From Pseudoalteromonas undina (GTDB lineage: Bacteria > Pseudomonadota > Gammaproteobacteria > Enterobacterales > Alteromonadaceae): 64,000 bases of DNA. Made by a program: the position numbers and the translations under genes. Every line of letters begins with the position of its first letter. The stretch's first letter is position 1. The stretch lies in contig NZ_AHCF03000003.1 of the NCBI RefSeq assembly GCF_000238275.3, positions 1,612,001-1,676,000 on the forward strand. The letters run 5' to 3'. Below are positions 36,805-46,594 of the stretch, piece by piece. Under the pieces are notes generated by a model, which was not told the origin of the DNA, did not search any database, and worked only from the letters and a program-made list of their open reading frames with translations.

Positions 36805-38301
36805 ATGAATTTATCGCAGCATAACCAGTTTTCATCGAAAGCAAGTCAATTATTAAGTTGGGGCCATTGGTTTACATTTGCCAATATTGGTTTAGCGCTT
36901 TTAATTAGCTTAAGCTATTTATTTGCCGACTCACCGCCCACTACTTATATAGGTATCACTTATATGGTGGTTACGTGGCTAAGCCACACCAGCTTTATTG
37001 CCTTTTTAGCGTTTGTGCTGACGGTTTTTCCTTTAAGTTTAGTGTTTCCCTATCCGCAGCATATTCGTGGTATGGCGGCAGTGATAGCAACAATAGGTGC
37101 TTCAATACTGACTTTAGACGCTTATGTGTATTTTAACTTGGGCTATCACTTAAATGCCTCAGCGCTGCCTGAAATTATTTCGTTGTTGTGGCACCGCTTA
37201 ACAAATTCACCTGCGCTTACTACCTTGCTTGCTGGCAGTATTGTGTTACTCATTTTAGGCTTTCAGCTTACGGTTAGTAACTTTACTTGGCACCATTTAG
37301 GGCGTTTAAAGCAATTTAAATTTGCGCGTTATGCCGGTTCTTTTTTAGTTATCTGTTTTGCCTTAAGCCACAGTATTCATATTTGGGCTGATGCAAATTT
37401 AAAATTTGATATCACAAAACAAGATAACGTATTACCGCTTTCGTATCCAACTACAGCCAAAAGTTTACTCGCTAAAAACGACTTATTGGATGTTGAAAGC
37501 TACGAGCAAGCACATAATGTTAAAATTAATAACCAAGGTATTAATTACCAAATACCTACCCCATTAGCAAAATGTGAAGATTACAACGCAGCTAAAGTTG
37601 ATATTTTAGTGTTTGATAATGACGAACAGTTAGCAAAATTTGTTGCTAGCAAAAAAGGCATTTATAAAAATCAGCAGTTTTTACAACCCACAGATCATAG
37701 CGACATGCTTTTTGGTTTGGTGTATGGTCTGCCTGCATTTTATAAAACTGATATTATTGAGCAACAAACGTTACCTGTTTGGCAAAGCCAACGCCGTAGT
37801 GTAGAAGTATTTGGTATTGATGAGCTGAGCTTTATTAACGAGCAAGCACACAAAGACAGTGCAATCAGAATTATTAAAGCAACCGAAAATACGACTGTAC
37901 GCAATGACACTACTGAGTTTTTTGCATTTAGTGTGTCTCAAAACAGCAATGAAATAGTGACCACGTCAACCTTGTATAGCTCAGATAAGTTTATTTCTAA
38001 AGTGAATGGCTTAATTCAACCTAGTGACATTCTTGCTACTAGCCTTGGCCAATACTTAAACTGTAATACGCTTGCAGAGCAGACAATGTTAGGGAAAAAT
38101 TTATACAATAAAAGTAATAACATTGGCGTTAATTACTCACAAGGCGTCGTAATTGCTTATAAAAAAGATAGAATTACGCTGATTGATCGTGATGGAAACT
38201 TTAGAAATATTTCCGCAGCTGAAGGGTTTTCAATTGAGCAAGGACTTGATATTCCGTTTTTAGTGCACAGTATTAAAAAGCTTAAAACATTTTCTCAATA
38301 G
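36805..38301 (+). CDS. yejM: YejM/LapC/PbgA-like inner-membrane protein with eroded periplasmic domain
   Basis: The 498-residue protein aligns with E. coli YejM (586 residues) through the five-helix membrane domain (QLLSWGHWFTFANIGLALLI, SHSIHIWADANLKF) and the linker LPLSYPTTAKSLLAKNDLLD. The periplasmic arylsulfatase-like domain is shortened by about 90 residues. A remnant (DMLFGLVYGLPAFY, and the C-terminal YKKDRITLIDRDGNFRN) is recognisable but metal-site residues are gone. YejM senses periplasmic-leaflet LPS and controls LapB/FtsH degradation of LpxC. The membrane part should keep that regulatory role. Position after yejL confirms orthology. Confidence 0.88.
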   Translation: MNLSQHNQFSSKASQLLSWGHWFTFANIGLALLISLSYLFADSPPTTYIGITYMVVTWLSHTSFIAFLAFVLTVFPLSLVFPYPQHIRGMAAVIATIGASILTLDAYVYFNLGYHLNASALPEIISLLWHRLTNSPALTTLLAGSIVLLILGFQLTVSNFTWHHLGRLKQFKFARYAGSFLVICFALSHSIHIWADANLKFDITKQDNVLPLSYPTTAKSLLAKNDLLDVESYEQAHNVKINNQGINYQIPTPLAKCEDYNAAKVDILVFDNDEQLAKFVASKKGIYKNQQFLQPTDHSDMLFGLVYGLPAFYKTDIIEQQTLPVWQSQRRSVEVFGIDELSFINEQAHKDSAIRIIKATENTTVRNDTTEFFAFSVSQNSNEIVTTSTLYSSDKFISKVNGLIQPSDILATSLGQYLNCNTLAEQTMLGKNLYNKSNNIGVNYSQGVVIAYKKDRITLIDRDGNFRNISAAEGFSIEQGLDIPFLVHSIKKLKTFSQ

Positions 38302-38315
38302 CACCTCATAATACG

Positions 38316-38345
38316 AGCGAGTCATTAAAACTGACTCGCTTAGTT
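38316..38345 (+). terminator. Probable terminator after yejM
   Basis: A perfect 9-bp stem AGCGAGTCA / TGACTCGCT (38316-38324 with 38332-38340) with a seven-base loop is followed by TAGTTTCTGTT. The T tract is imperfect. Confidence 0.6.
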
Positions 38346-38446
38346 TCTGTTATTACTCCTTTGCACTTGCTATCCCCCCAAGCTAGGTTATAGTTTTTAT
38401 CATTAAAAATTATTAACTCGATCAGAATATACAAAGGATAATCATT

Positions 38447-38938
38447 ATGTTCAGCGTTATTAATCTGATCACTACTGCCTGCCTTTTAAGCTTCAGCTCT
38501 TTTGCATTAGCTCAAACCACCTATTACAAATGCGTAACCCCAGAAGGGACTACCTTTTCACAATTACCTTGTAGTAACAATGCAACCGTTCATAAAATAA
38601 CTGCCACCGAGCCAAAACAAGCAGGTGAAGAAATAAACTACACTAAGCAGTTAAACGAACTTGAACGCGACACCATAATTACTAACTTAGAGGCGGAGCT
38701 ACGCAGTAACCAGCATAAACTCGCTATACTTTCGCGAGAGAAAGACAGAGCTGATTTTAAACAACAACAGCGGTTAAATCATATATTAAGTGCGGATGAT
38801 AAAAAACGAATTAGCAAAGATATTAAAAAGACGCAAAAAAGCTTAGATAAGCAATATAAAAAAGATAAAACGTTAATTGAAAAGCGAATTAAGAAATTAC
38901 AAAAAAAGATTGATGCCTACCAAGCAGACTCTAATTAA
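38447..38938 (+). CDS. Exported DUF4124-domain protein with coiled-coil tail
   Basis: A 163-residue protein. The signal peptide ends near SFALAQ (residue about 23). The DUF4124 motif TTYYKCVTPEGTTFSQLPC (residues 24-42) has two cysteines likely to form a disulfide. Residues about 65-160 are a charged, lysine-rich helix, predicted coiled coil. DUF4124 proteins are periplasmic with unknown function. It stands alone between yejM and aceK, each with its own spacing, so no operon partner is suggested. Confidence 0.85.
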   Translation: MFSVINLITTACLLSFSSFALAQTTYYKCVTPEGTTFSQLPCSNNATVHKITATEPKQAGEEINYTKQLNELERDTIITNLEAELRSNQHKLAILSREKDRADFKQQQRLNHILSADDKKRISKDIKKTQKSLDKQYKKDKTLIEKRIKKLQKKIDAYQADSN

Positions 38939-39121
38939 CTTAAATAAATATCATCTTAATTAGCTTGGTTTTAAACATAAAATAACATACCCTTAACAAC
39001 CGTAGAGTACAAACTCTAATACGTGTTTAGTGATGCAATTTCCTTTGACCCGCTTTTACAAATTAAATGGTATCCACCGGCACTTTGCTAAACACCTAAA
39101 GGCGTCAATTAAGGAGTACTG

Positions 39122-40840
39122 ATGCAACCACGCCAAATTGCTGAGTTAATTTTAACCGGATTTAAAAAACATTACCTGCTGTTTCAAAGAACAACAGCAA
39201 AAGCACCTTATGCGTTTGCTAAAAGAGATTGGCAAGCAATCAATGATATTAGCCGCCTACGTATTAGCTATTATGATGATCGAGTTAACGAAACCACAAA
39301 AACCTTACGTGAACGCCAACAAACAGACCAGCTAAACGAAAGTTTATGGCTTGAAGTAAAAAAAATTTACCAGCATTTTTTATGTTTTCACCCGCAGGCT
39401 GAGCTTGCCGAAACATTTTATAACTCTGTATTCTGCCGCTTATACCACCGCCGCTATTTTCATAACGACTTTATTTTTGTTGAAGCGACACTCAAAGATG
39501 CGCCCTCAGTGCCTGTAGAAGCAGAATACAGAAGCTACTTCCCCGTCGTGGATGGTTTAAAACCAACAATTAAACGCATTATTAACCACTTTGATTTTAA
39601 AGCCGATTTTGTTAACCTTGAGCGTGATATTCGTTTATTAGTAAAAGCGTTTTATAAGCAAGCTCCCGATACTCACCACCAGCATTGGCAAATGCGTTTT
39701 GATATATTACACACGCCGTTTTACCGCAATAAAGCCGCATACATTGTGGGGCGCGTTGTATCGCAAAGTGGCGTTCAGCCCTTTATTATTGCCGTGTTAC
39801 ACCATGAAGATAAAGGCCTTTATTTAGATGCCTTACTTACAAAGTCGTCGCAAATGCGGGTTATTTTTGGCTTTGCACGAGCTTACTTTATGGTAGAAAC
39901 TCACGCCCCCTCAGCGTTAGTGCGGTTTTTAAACCAACTCATGCCGAATAAAACCTTAGCCGAGCTTTACAACGCCATTGGTTTTCATAAACAAGGGAAA
40001 ACTGAATTTTACCGTGAGTTTTTGAATCATTTAACCCATTCTAATGATCAATTTACCATTGCTCCGGGTACACCGGGTATGGTGATGATGGTATTCACCC
40101 TGCCCTCATTTGGTTATGTATTTAAAGTCATCAAAGATAAATTTGGCGAAAGTAAGCCTTTTGGTCGCGAAACGGTATTAAAACGCTATCAACTGGTTAA
40201 AAGCCACGACCGTGTAGGGCGAATGGCCGACACCATAGAGTATTCAAACGTCGTATTTCCTTTGGCACGATTTGATAGTAACTTGTTAGCACAGTTGCAC
40301 AAAACCATTGGCTCATCGATGGTGATTGAGGGTGACTGGTTAATCATAAAACATTTATACATTGAACGGCGAATGACACCGCTTAATTTGTTTTTAGAAA
40401 ATGCAGACGAAAAAAGTGCTGCCGATGCCATTGAAGAGTATGGCCAGGCGCTTAAAGAAATGATTGCCGTGAATATTTTCCCTGGCGATATGCTGTTAAA
40501 GAACTTTGGTGTAAGTAAGCACAAACGTATTATTTTTTATGATTACGATGAAGTGCAATATTTAACAGACATGAACTTTAGAGCGCTACCTAAAGCAAAC
40601 AGTTATGACGATTATTTAATGGACGAACAAAGTTACTCGGTTGCACCTCAAGATGTATTTCCAGAGCAGCTATGTACCTTTGTAATGCCTAATCCAACAT
40701 ATAAACAATTTTTAACTAGCACGCACCCTGAATTACTTGATGTTAACTTTTGGAAACAAGCACAACAAAATATAAAAAATGGAAAGGTGAGTCATATTTA
40801 CCCCTATCCTACAGCACAGCGTTTTATCCATTATTGGTAA
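39122..40840 (+). CDS. aceK: Isocitrate dehydrogenase kinase/phosphatase
   Basis: At 572 residues it matches AceK (E. coli 578). It has the N-terminal regulatory part with DFVNLERDIRLLVKAFYKQ, the kinase nucleotide loop around APGTPGMVMMVFTLPSFGYVFKVIKDKFGE, and the catalytic segment MLLKNFGVSKHKRIIFYDYDEVQYL (given here as family landmarks, read in pieces). AceK switches isocitrate dehydrogenase off by phosphorylation, diverting carbon into the glyoxylate shunt. aceA and aceB are not adjacent, unlike in E. coli. A GGAGT ribosome site precedes the ATG. A LysR-type gene follows after 16 bp. Confidence 0.96.
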   Translation: MQPRQIAELILTGFKKHYLLFQRTTAKAPYAFAKRDWQAINDISRLRISYYDDRVNETTKTLRERQQTDQLNESLWLEVKKIYQHFLCFHPQAELAETFYNSVFCRLYHRRYFHNDFIFVEATLKDAPSVPVEAEYRSYFPVVDGLKPTIKRIINHFDFKADFVNLERDIRLLVKAFYKQAPDTHHQHWQMRFDILHTPFYRNKAAYIVGRVVSQSGVQPFIIAVLHHEDKGLYLDALLTKSSQMRVIFGFARAYFMVETHAPSALVRFLNQLMPNKTLAELYNAIGFHKQGKTEFYREFLNHLTHSNDQFTIAPGTPGMVMMVFTLPSFGYVFKVIKDKFGESKPFGRETVLKRYQLVKSHDRVGRMADTIEYSNVVFPLARFDSNLLAQLHKTIGSSMVIEGDWLIIKHLYIERRMTPLNLFLENADEKSAADAIEEYGQALKEMIAVNIFPGDMLLKNFGVSKHKRIIFYDYDEVQYLTDMNFRALPKANSYDDYLMDEQSYSVAPQDVFPEQLCTFVMPNPTYKQFLTSTHPELLDVNFWKQAQQNIKNGKVSHIYPYPTAQRFIHYW

Positions 40841-40856
40841 ACGTTAAGGACACACA

Positions 40857-41795
40857 ATGAATATAAGTAAAATAGATTTAAATTTACTGGTTTACCTCGA
40901 TACATTACTGCGCGAATGTAATGTTACTCGTGCTGCAAACCAGCTTAGCATTACTCAACCGGCAATGAGTAACGGACTTAAACGCCTACGTAACCTTTTT
41001 AATGATCCTATTTTAGTGCGTACCAGCGATGGTATGGTACCGACTGAGCGTGCTATTGAGTTGCAGCCTGTGATTCGTGGAATCTTGATGACCCTTGAAG
41101 AAACGCTGGCACCTAATCGTGAGTTTGAAGCTAAACAAAGTAAGCGAGTGTTTAGGATCATGGCCAGTGATTACGCGGCCAGTACCATGGCACCGCGTTT
41201 ATTAGGGAAACTACACGAAGAAGCGCCCGACACCACCTTAGATATTTTAACTCCTAGTGATGTTACCTTTCACGATGTTGAAAACGGTAAAGTTGATATG
41301 GCGATTAACCGCTTTGAAAATTTACCACAATCGTTTCATCATAAACGTATTTGGAAAGACAGCTTTTGTTGTTTAGTAAAATCAGATAACCCCATTATTG
41401 AAAACTTTAGCCTAGACAGCTATTTAAAAGCTCGCCATATTTGGGTAAGTAAAACAGGCTTTGGTGTTGGTGTGGGGATGGACCCTAAAGATGTGCAAAA
41501 GCTGGGCTGGGTTGATGAGGCACTGGCGCATTTTGGTAAACACCGTAATATTGCCACTTTTACTCGTAACTATCATGTGGCTGTTCACTTAGCCAAAGAG
41601 AAAAATTTAGTTGCGACTTTGCCCTCAAAAGCGGCCAATATTTATTTAGACGATCCTGGGCTTAAAATACTGGAGCCACCCTTTCCTATCCCGCCATTTG
41701 AACTTGATATGATATGGAGTCCTTTATTACACAGAGACGCTAGTCATATTTGGTTACGCCAAAAAGTAGCTGAAGTAGCGGATGAGCTAAAATAA
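40857..41795 (+). CDS. LysR-type transcriptional regulator
   Basis: A 312-residue regulator. The winged helix-turn-helix occupies residues 5-64 (LDTLLRECNVTRAANQLSITQPAMSNGLKRLR), followed by a substrate-binding domain from about 90. The DPILVRTSDGMVPTERA linker is like the NodD/LeuO/NahR branch. It lies 16 bp after aceK in the same direction, so the two are probably co-transcribed and it may respond to acetate or fatty-acid metabolism. Target genes and effector are unknown. A hairpin follows its stop codon. Confidence 0.92.
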   Translation: MNISKIDLNLLVYLDTLLRECNVTRAANQLSITQPAMSNGLKRLRNLFNDPILVRTSDGMVPTERAIELQPVIRGILMTLEETLAPNREFEAKQSKRVFRIMASDYAASTMAPRLLGKLHEEAPDTTLDILTPSDVTFHDVENGKVDMAINRFENLPQSFHHKRIWKDSFCCLVKSDNPIIENFSLDSYLKARHIWVSKTGFGVGVGMDPKDVQKLGWVDEALAHFGKHRNIATFTRNYHVAVHLAKEKNLVATLPSKAANIYLDDPGLKILEPPFPIPPFELDMIWSPLLHRDASHIWLRQKVAEVADELK

Positions 41796-41823
41796 CCTTC
41801 TTACATACCTTAATGTAAAATTT

Positions 41824-41848
41824 GCTTGCTAACGCTTAGTTAGCAAGC
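41824..41848 (+). terminator. Hairpin after the LysR gene
   Basis: A perfect 10-bp stem GCTTGCTAAC / GTTAGCAAGC (41824-41833 with 41839-41848), loop GCTTA. No T run follows, so it may act as a 3'-stabilising hairpin rather than a simple terminator. Confidence 0.45.
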
Positions 41849-41966
41849 CTACCAAACTATTAAAAAAATTAAAAACCATAAAATACAAAAGCTTAAAAAA
41901 CAAAACCTACTTGGAATAGCGCTTGCTTAGTAATCACTGTATTTTAAATTAACAGAGGTCATTATT

Positions 41967-42410
41967 ATGAGCACCCATCAAGGACAAGAAATTAATCATA
42001 TTACCGACATTATCCAAGTAATGAATAGCGGCATCGACTTTTACCAAACAGCACAAGATAAAGTACAAGACCCCGCTATAGGAGCCCTATTCCAACGTAT
42101 GATTGACGCTCGTAAAGTCAGTGTGGAGAGTTTACAACCTTACGCAATTAATCAACAAGGTGAGCGCGAAGATGGCTCGTCGTTTGTTGTAGAAGCACGC
42201 CGTGCATTTACTACTTTGATTAGTAAATTTGCTAACGATAACGATCAAACCTACGTTAAAGAGCTTGAGGAAGTAGAAGATAAAACCTTAGAAGAAATTA
42301 AAGTAGCGTTGAAAAAGCCTCAGTCTCACGATTGTGAAGCAGCGTTATCAAAAGTATTACTTACTATGCAGAGCTGCCATGCTGAAATGAGTAAAATGCA
42401 AAAACATTAA
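41967..42410 (+). CDS. DUF2383 / PA2169-type four-helix protein
   Basis: A 147-residue soluble protein predicted all helical, with the ferritin-like DUF2383 pattern: EINHITDIIQVMNSGIDFYQTA, IGALFQRMIDARK, then ARRAFTTLISKF and HDCEAALSKVL. Members are small stress-associated four-helix proteins; biochemical function is unknown. Ribosome site CAGAGG precedes the ATG. The gene is alone, bounded by a hairpin upstream and a terminator downstream. Confidence 0.88.
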   Translation: MSTHQGQEINHITDIIQVMNSGIDFYQTAQDKVQDPAIGALFQRMIDARKVSVESLQPYAINQQGEREDGSSFVVEARRAFTTLISKFANDNDQTYVKELEEVEDKTLEEIKVALKKPQSHDCEAALSKVLLTMQSCHAEMSKMQKH

Positions 42411-42424
42411 GTTTAAAAACGATA

Positions 42425-42444
42425 AAAGGGCCTTACGGCCCTTT
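42425..42444. terminator. Bidirectional terminator between DUF2383 gene and the TonB receptor gene
   Basis: An 8-bp stem AAAGGGCC / GGCCCTTT with loop TTAC (42425-42444) lies between two convergent genes. On the minus strand it runs into TTTTATCGTTTTT, so it is better for the receptor operon. Confidence 0.8.
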
Positions 42445-42475
42445 GGTTGTTAAATAACAATAGGAGAGTTATTAA

Positions 42476-45400
42476 TTAAAAGCGGTACTCTGCACCTACG
42501 TAGTAGTAAGCACCGTTGAAGCCAAATGGCGCTGAACGACGTGAGTACTTAAATACACCATCGCTGCTTACAATGGTGTTACCTTGAGCATCTACAATTG
42601 TGCCTGAACGTGAATTACCTATGGTGTTTTCATCTGGGTAAACATCAAATAAGTTATTTGCGCCAATATTTACCGATAAGTCATCAGTCACAAAGTAATT
42701 TACTTTGATGTCAGTTAAAATTTCAGCACCATAAGTCTGGCGGCCGCCATCTTCCACTGTGTATTCACCAAAGCGATTAAGCGATAGGTTTACGGTCCAG
42801 TCGTCGCGACGATAAAGTGCACTTAAGTTAATTCGATCTTCTGGCTGCCATTCTTCAATAATAGAAATTTCTTGATCAGAAAACACATCATCGACTGGCA
42901 CGGTTTCAAGACCAGATCCTGCTGGTGTAAATAACGACACCACATCGGTTTCTGTAAAGTTAGCCGCTAGCGTGAAATCAAGCGTGCCGCCAAGTCCTTC
43001 TGTATTCCATGTAGCCACAAAGTCGATACCTTGTGTCTCAGTGTCAGCGCCATTTAAGAAAAACTGCCCTGCACCCGCACCTGAGCTTAATAACGCAGCA
43101 TCAAGACTGCTTGATAAGCCTTTACCTAAGCGATTACTAATTACAATACGGTCGTCAATATCGATTGAGTAGTAATCTAGGGTTACATTAATATTATCGC
43201 TTACGTTATAAACGATACCTAAACTGCGGTTTTGAGATTTCTCTTCTGTGAGCTTAGGAATACCTAAACTTTGCGCAAGGGTTGAATCGTTTCTAAAGGT
43301 GCCCACTTCTTCAGCCACTAAGTTACCATTAGGGCCTACAACAAACTGTGTGCTGATGTTGTTAAAATACAACTGCTGCATTGAAGGTGCTCTAAAGCCT
43401 GAGCTTAGCGCACCACGAAGTGAAATATCTTCAGTTACTGACCAGTTACCGGCTAGTTTAAAGTTAACTGTATCGCCAAACCCTTTGTAATTGTCGTAAC
43501 GTAACGCCCCTGAGATAATTACATCTTCAATAACGTAAGCTTCAGCGTCTAAGTAAAACGAGATCACATCACGCGACTCATCAACCGACGACGCTGGCGA
43601 TGAACCACCAAAGCCTTGTGTGCCACCGGATGCGTTTTCGCTGCCAATACCACCGCTTAGCCCATCGTAAATATTAACACCATTGTTGGTATCGTAATCG
43701 CGATATGCATATTCACTACCCTCTAAAATTCGGTACTCATCGGTACGAATTTCAGCACCCATTGCCAATGAGTAATCATCAAAATTTTGAGTAAAATCAA
43801 GATTGATCGTTTGCAATGATAGCTCCATGCCATAAGCATAACCTTGACGTGGAATCGTGGCGCGAATATCTGCTGCACTTAGGCCTTGATCATAACGTAA
43901 AAAATTCGCGTAAGAGCCGTTAATAGTATCGCTGGTTGTGTAGTCAATACTGTTTTCACCATAGGTGTACGATAAATCTAAGCTTGAGTCGTTATCAAAT
44001 TCAGTTTTATAACCAAAGTTATAGGAAATATCATCAATCGTGGTATTTATTTTAGGTAAGAAGCCAGCTGGGATAGTTGCATCGCCATCTTGAAGTACCG
44101 GGTTACCACCTGCATTAGCATTATGGCGGAAAAATGCTGCTGATTCGTTATCACGAGTTGAATAGGTAATAAAACCGTATAGTTCACCCGCTCCTAATTC
44201 GTAGCCGGTGTTAACTGTTAAACCAAATTGTTGAGAATCAGCATCGCCAATTCTGAATGTATCACGCGGTGCGGTTAATTCGCGTGGGTCACCTGCAAGC
44301 AAGGTACCATCAGAAAGTTCAGTACAGCCATAGAACTGACATGAGCCATGAAGGCCTGCACGGTTAGTTGGTGCACGATCACGGTAGTTAATAGTTGTAT
44401 TTAAATAACCGTTATCACCTAAAGCAAAGCCTTTATTAAAGTCGATATTAACGGTTTCGCCATCACCTTCAGAGTACTCACCGTAGTTAACGGCCGCTTT
44501 ACCACCTTCGCTGCCATCTTTTAGCACGATATTAATAACACCGGCAATTGCATCCGAACCATATTGAGCCGCAGCGCCGTCGCGCAGTACTTCAATACGT
44601 TTAATGGCTGAGGCTGGAATCGCATTCATGTCAGTACCCGCAGTACCACGACCAACAGAAGTATTAATGTGGATAATACTGGCTTGATGACGACGCTTAC
44701 CATTGATCAATACCAATGTTTGATCCGGGCCAAGGCCACGTAAGGTTGCGGGTCTTAATGCATCAGTACCATCACTAATAGATGAACTTGAAAAGTTAAA
44801 AGAAGGTGCGATAGCTTGAAGCATGCGGCCAACTTCAGTTTGACCGGTATTTTCGAGTGCTTCTGCACTTAAAATATCAACGGGGACAGGTAAGTCTTCA
44901 ACTGAACGTCCTGCGACACGACTACCTACAATAGCAATTTTTTCGATGTTTTGTTCTGCGCTTTGTTCAGCGGCATTTATTCCTTGTGAATTAACTGCAA
45001 GTAAAGCAGGTAATACGGCAGCACTAACTCCTGAAAGCTTCATCATGTTGTTATCTTTCCTATTGATTTGTTTGAGTTTAATACTCAGTAAACCATTTTG
45101 ATCAACAACCGCATCGAGCTCAGTCTCAGCTAACAATGCGTTTAGCGCATCGAGTTGAGAATAAAATCCATATAATGAATTTGCCTCGTACTGTTTAGCA
45201 AGCTCATACGAAAAAACCACTGTTTGTTCAGTTTGCTTAGCAAATTCTATTAAGGCTTTGTCTGCTCGTTGCGCTTTTATATCAAACTGCATCATTTGTC
45301 CCTCAGTTTGACTCGCGTGCACACTGATACTAAAAAATAGCGGTGCAACGAGTCCCAACGGACTTAAATAACACGTATGGTTACTGCGCAACTTATATAA

Positions 45401-45514
45401 ACAGTTAGCAAACAAAAATCCTCTATAGGTTTTTATCATTTTTTTAATCTTTAAATTACTTTTTACACCCTTATGAGTAACATTGATTAACAATGGCGTG
45501 ATTTTCATTACCAT
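42476..45514 (-). CDS. TonB-dependent transducer/receptor with N-terminal STN domain
   Basis: The 1012-residue frame starts with a long basic leader and signal sequence (cleavage near SVHA, residue 67; ATG codons at 45514, 45508 or 45439 are possible). An STN signalling domain spans about 74-147. Residues 157-182 then look like a second complete signal peptide (MMKLSGVSAAVLPALLAVNS, then AAEQ) with its own AGGAAAG ribosome site. The plug domain (TLRGLGPDQTLVLINGKRR; IKRIEVLRDGAAAQYGSDAIAG) and a 22-strand-type barrel ending in YRF follow. It imports an unknown ligand via TonB, and the STN domain should signal to the FecR-like gene just upstream. Confidence 0.9.
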   Translation of the reverse strand: MVMKITPLLINVTHKGVKSNLKIKKMIKTYRGFLFANCLYKLRSNHTCYLSPLGLVAPLFFSISVHASQTEGQMMQFDIKAQRADKALIEFAKQTEQTVVFSYELAKQYEANSLYGFYSQLDALNALLAETELDAVVDQNGLLSIKLKQINRKDNNMMKLSGVSAAVLPALLAVNSQGINAAEQSAEQNIEKIAIVGSRVAGRSVEDLPVPVDILSAEALENTGQTEVGRMLQAIAPSFNFSSSSISDGTDALRPATLRGLGPDQTLVLINGKRRHQASIIHINTSVGRGTAGTDMNAIPASAIKRIEVLRDGAAAQYGSDAIAGVINIVLKDGSEGGKAAVNYGEYSEGDGETVNIDFNKGFALGDNGYLNTTINYRDRAPTNRAGLHGSCQFYGCTELSDGTLLAGDPRELTAPRDTFRIGDADSQQFGLTVNTGYELGAGELYGFITYSTRDNESAAFFRHNANAGGNPVLQDGDATIPAGFLPKINTTIDDISYNFGYKTEFDNDSSLDLSYTYGENSIDYTTSDTINGSYANFLRYDQGLSAADIRATIPRQGYAYGMELSLQTINLDFTQNFDDYSLAMGAEIRTDEYRILEGSEYAYRDYDTNNGVNIYDGLSGGIGSENASGGTQGFGGSSPASSVDESRDVISFYLDAEAYVIEDVIISGALRYDNYKGFGDTVNFKLAGNWSVTEDISLRGALSSGFRAPSMQQLYFNNISTQFVVGPNGNLVAEEVGTFRNDSTLAQSLGIPKLTEEKSQNRSLGIVYNVSDNINVTLDYYSIDIDDRIVISNRLGKGLSSSLDAALLSSGAGAGQFFLNGADTETQGIDFVATWNTEGLGGTLDFTLAANFTETDVVSLFTPAGSGLETVPVDDVFSDQEISIIEEWQPEDRINLSALYRRDDWTVNLSLNRFGEYTVEDGGRQTYGAEILTDIKVNYFVTDDLSVNIGANNLFDVYPDENTIGNSRSGTIVDAQGNTIVSSDGVFKYSRRSAPFGFNGAYYYVGAEYRF

Positions 45515-45517
45515 TAC

Positions 45518-46594
45518 CTATGATTTTTTTTGATATTTTAAACTAACAACATGCTCGCCTAAACGTTCATGCTCAATTGAAAAATTATTTTGTAAGCTCT
45601 CTAACAGCCCTGCAACATCACCTGCTTTGAAGACGCCAGCCACTTTAATGCGCGCTAATTCATCAGATGATAATTCAAACCGCGTGGCGGTATAACGGCT
45701 AACCTCGTTTAAGGCATCAACCAACTGTTCACCATTAAAAATCAACATGCCATTTTGCCAAGCTAAATCGCGTTGTACGTCATCAACCGATAATTGTGTA
45801 ATTGGTTTAGTTACGCTCTGTTCAATAATAGCTTTTTCACCCGATATCACTATATTGGCATTGATCTGGCGGATTTCGTGATTGCTGTTATCAGCTTGCT
45901 GATACGCTTTAAAATCGTCAGCATTAACGGCAACGCTAGGATCGGTGATCATCACTTTACCTTCAGTGACTACCAACTCGAGATCAGAAGAGGTATTGCG
46001 CTGAACATTAAAGACTGTACCAAGTGCGGTAAAGCTTTTGTCACCCGCCATCACACTAAATGGTCGTGATGCATCTTTAGCTACGTTAAAACGCCCTTCT
46101 CCACGGCTTAGTAATAACTGTCTACGTCCTTGGCTATAAGCGACTTCTAGTGAACTATTAGTATTGAGCTGAACTATTGTGCCATCTGGTAAAACATAGG
46201 TTGCTTGTTCGCCAACCTTTGTTTTATAAATTTTTGTGTAATTTACTTTAGCTAAATTTTGGTTAAAGTTGCTCCCCATGTTCAGCAAAAAGTAGCTGCA
46301 CATCATTAAAGCTGCAACAACACTTGCCGCAATACCATATACATAGGAAGGCTTTGTTTTAATGCCTGCAGAGTGCTTATTAGGAAACAATACGCTGAGC
46401 TCGTTAAGCACACTTAAGTCATCCCATAATTGTGCTAATTCATATACCGCATTCTGATGAGCCGTGCTTTGTAACATCCAAAGTTTGAATTGCTCTTGCT
46501 CTTGTATATTTAAGCCACGATCAATCGCACTTATCCATTGCGATGCTTTTTCTAAGATTAATTCTTTTGAAGTAAATTGATGGATGTTACTCAT
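45518..46594 (-). CDS. FecR-like anti-sigma/sigma-regulator protein
   Basis: From the ATG at 46594 (GAGGG 8 bp upstream, ATGA overlap with the sigma-factor stop) the protein is 358 residues. An N-terminal cytoplasmic DUF4880-type helical domain contains ASQWISAIDRGLNIQEQEQFKLW. One membrane helix (GIAASVVAALMMCSYFLL) follows, then the periplasmic FecR domain (TKVGEQATYVLPDGTIVQLN, LLLSRGEGRFNVAKD, GTVFNV) and a C-terminal STN-like module (QLVDALNEVSRYTATRFEL). It should relay occupancy of the adjacent receptor to the sigma factor. The order sigma-FecR-receptor is standard. Confidence 0.93.
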   Translation of the reverse strand: MSNIHQFTSKELILEKASQWISAIDRGLNIQEQEQFKLWMLQSTAHQNAVYELAQLWDDLSVLNELSVLFPNKHSAGIKTKPSYVYGIAASVVAALMMCSYFLLNMGSNFNQNLAKVNYTKIYKTKVGEQATYVLPDGTIVQLNTNSSLEVAYSQGRRQLLLSRGEGRFNVAKDASRPFSVMAGDKSFTALGTVFNVQRNTSSDLELVVTEGKVMITDPSVAVNADDFKAYQQADNSNHEIRQINANIVISGEKAIIEQSVTKPITQLSVDDVQRDLAWQNGMLIFNGEQLVDALNEVSRYTATRFELSSDELARIKVAGVFKAGDVAGLLESLQNNFSIEHERLGEHVVSLKYQKKS

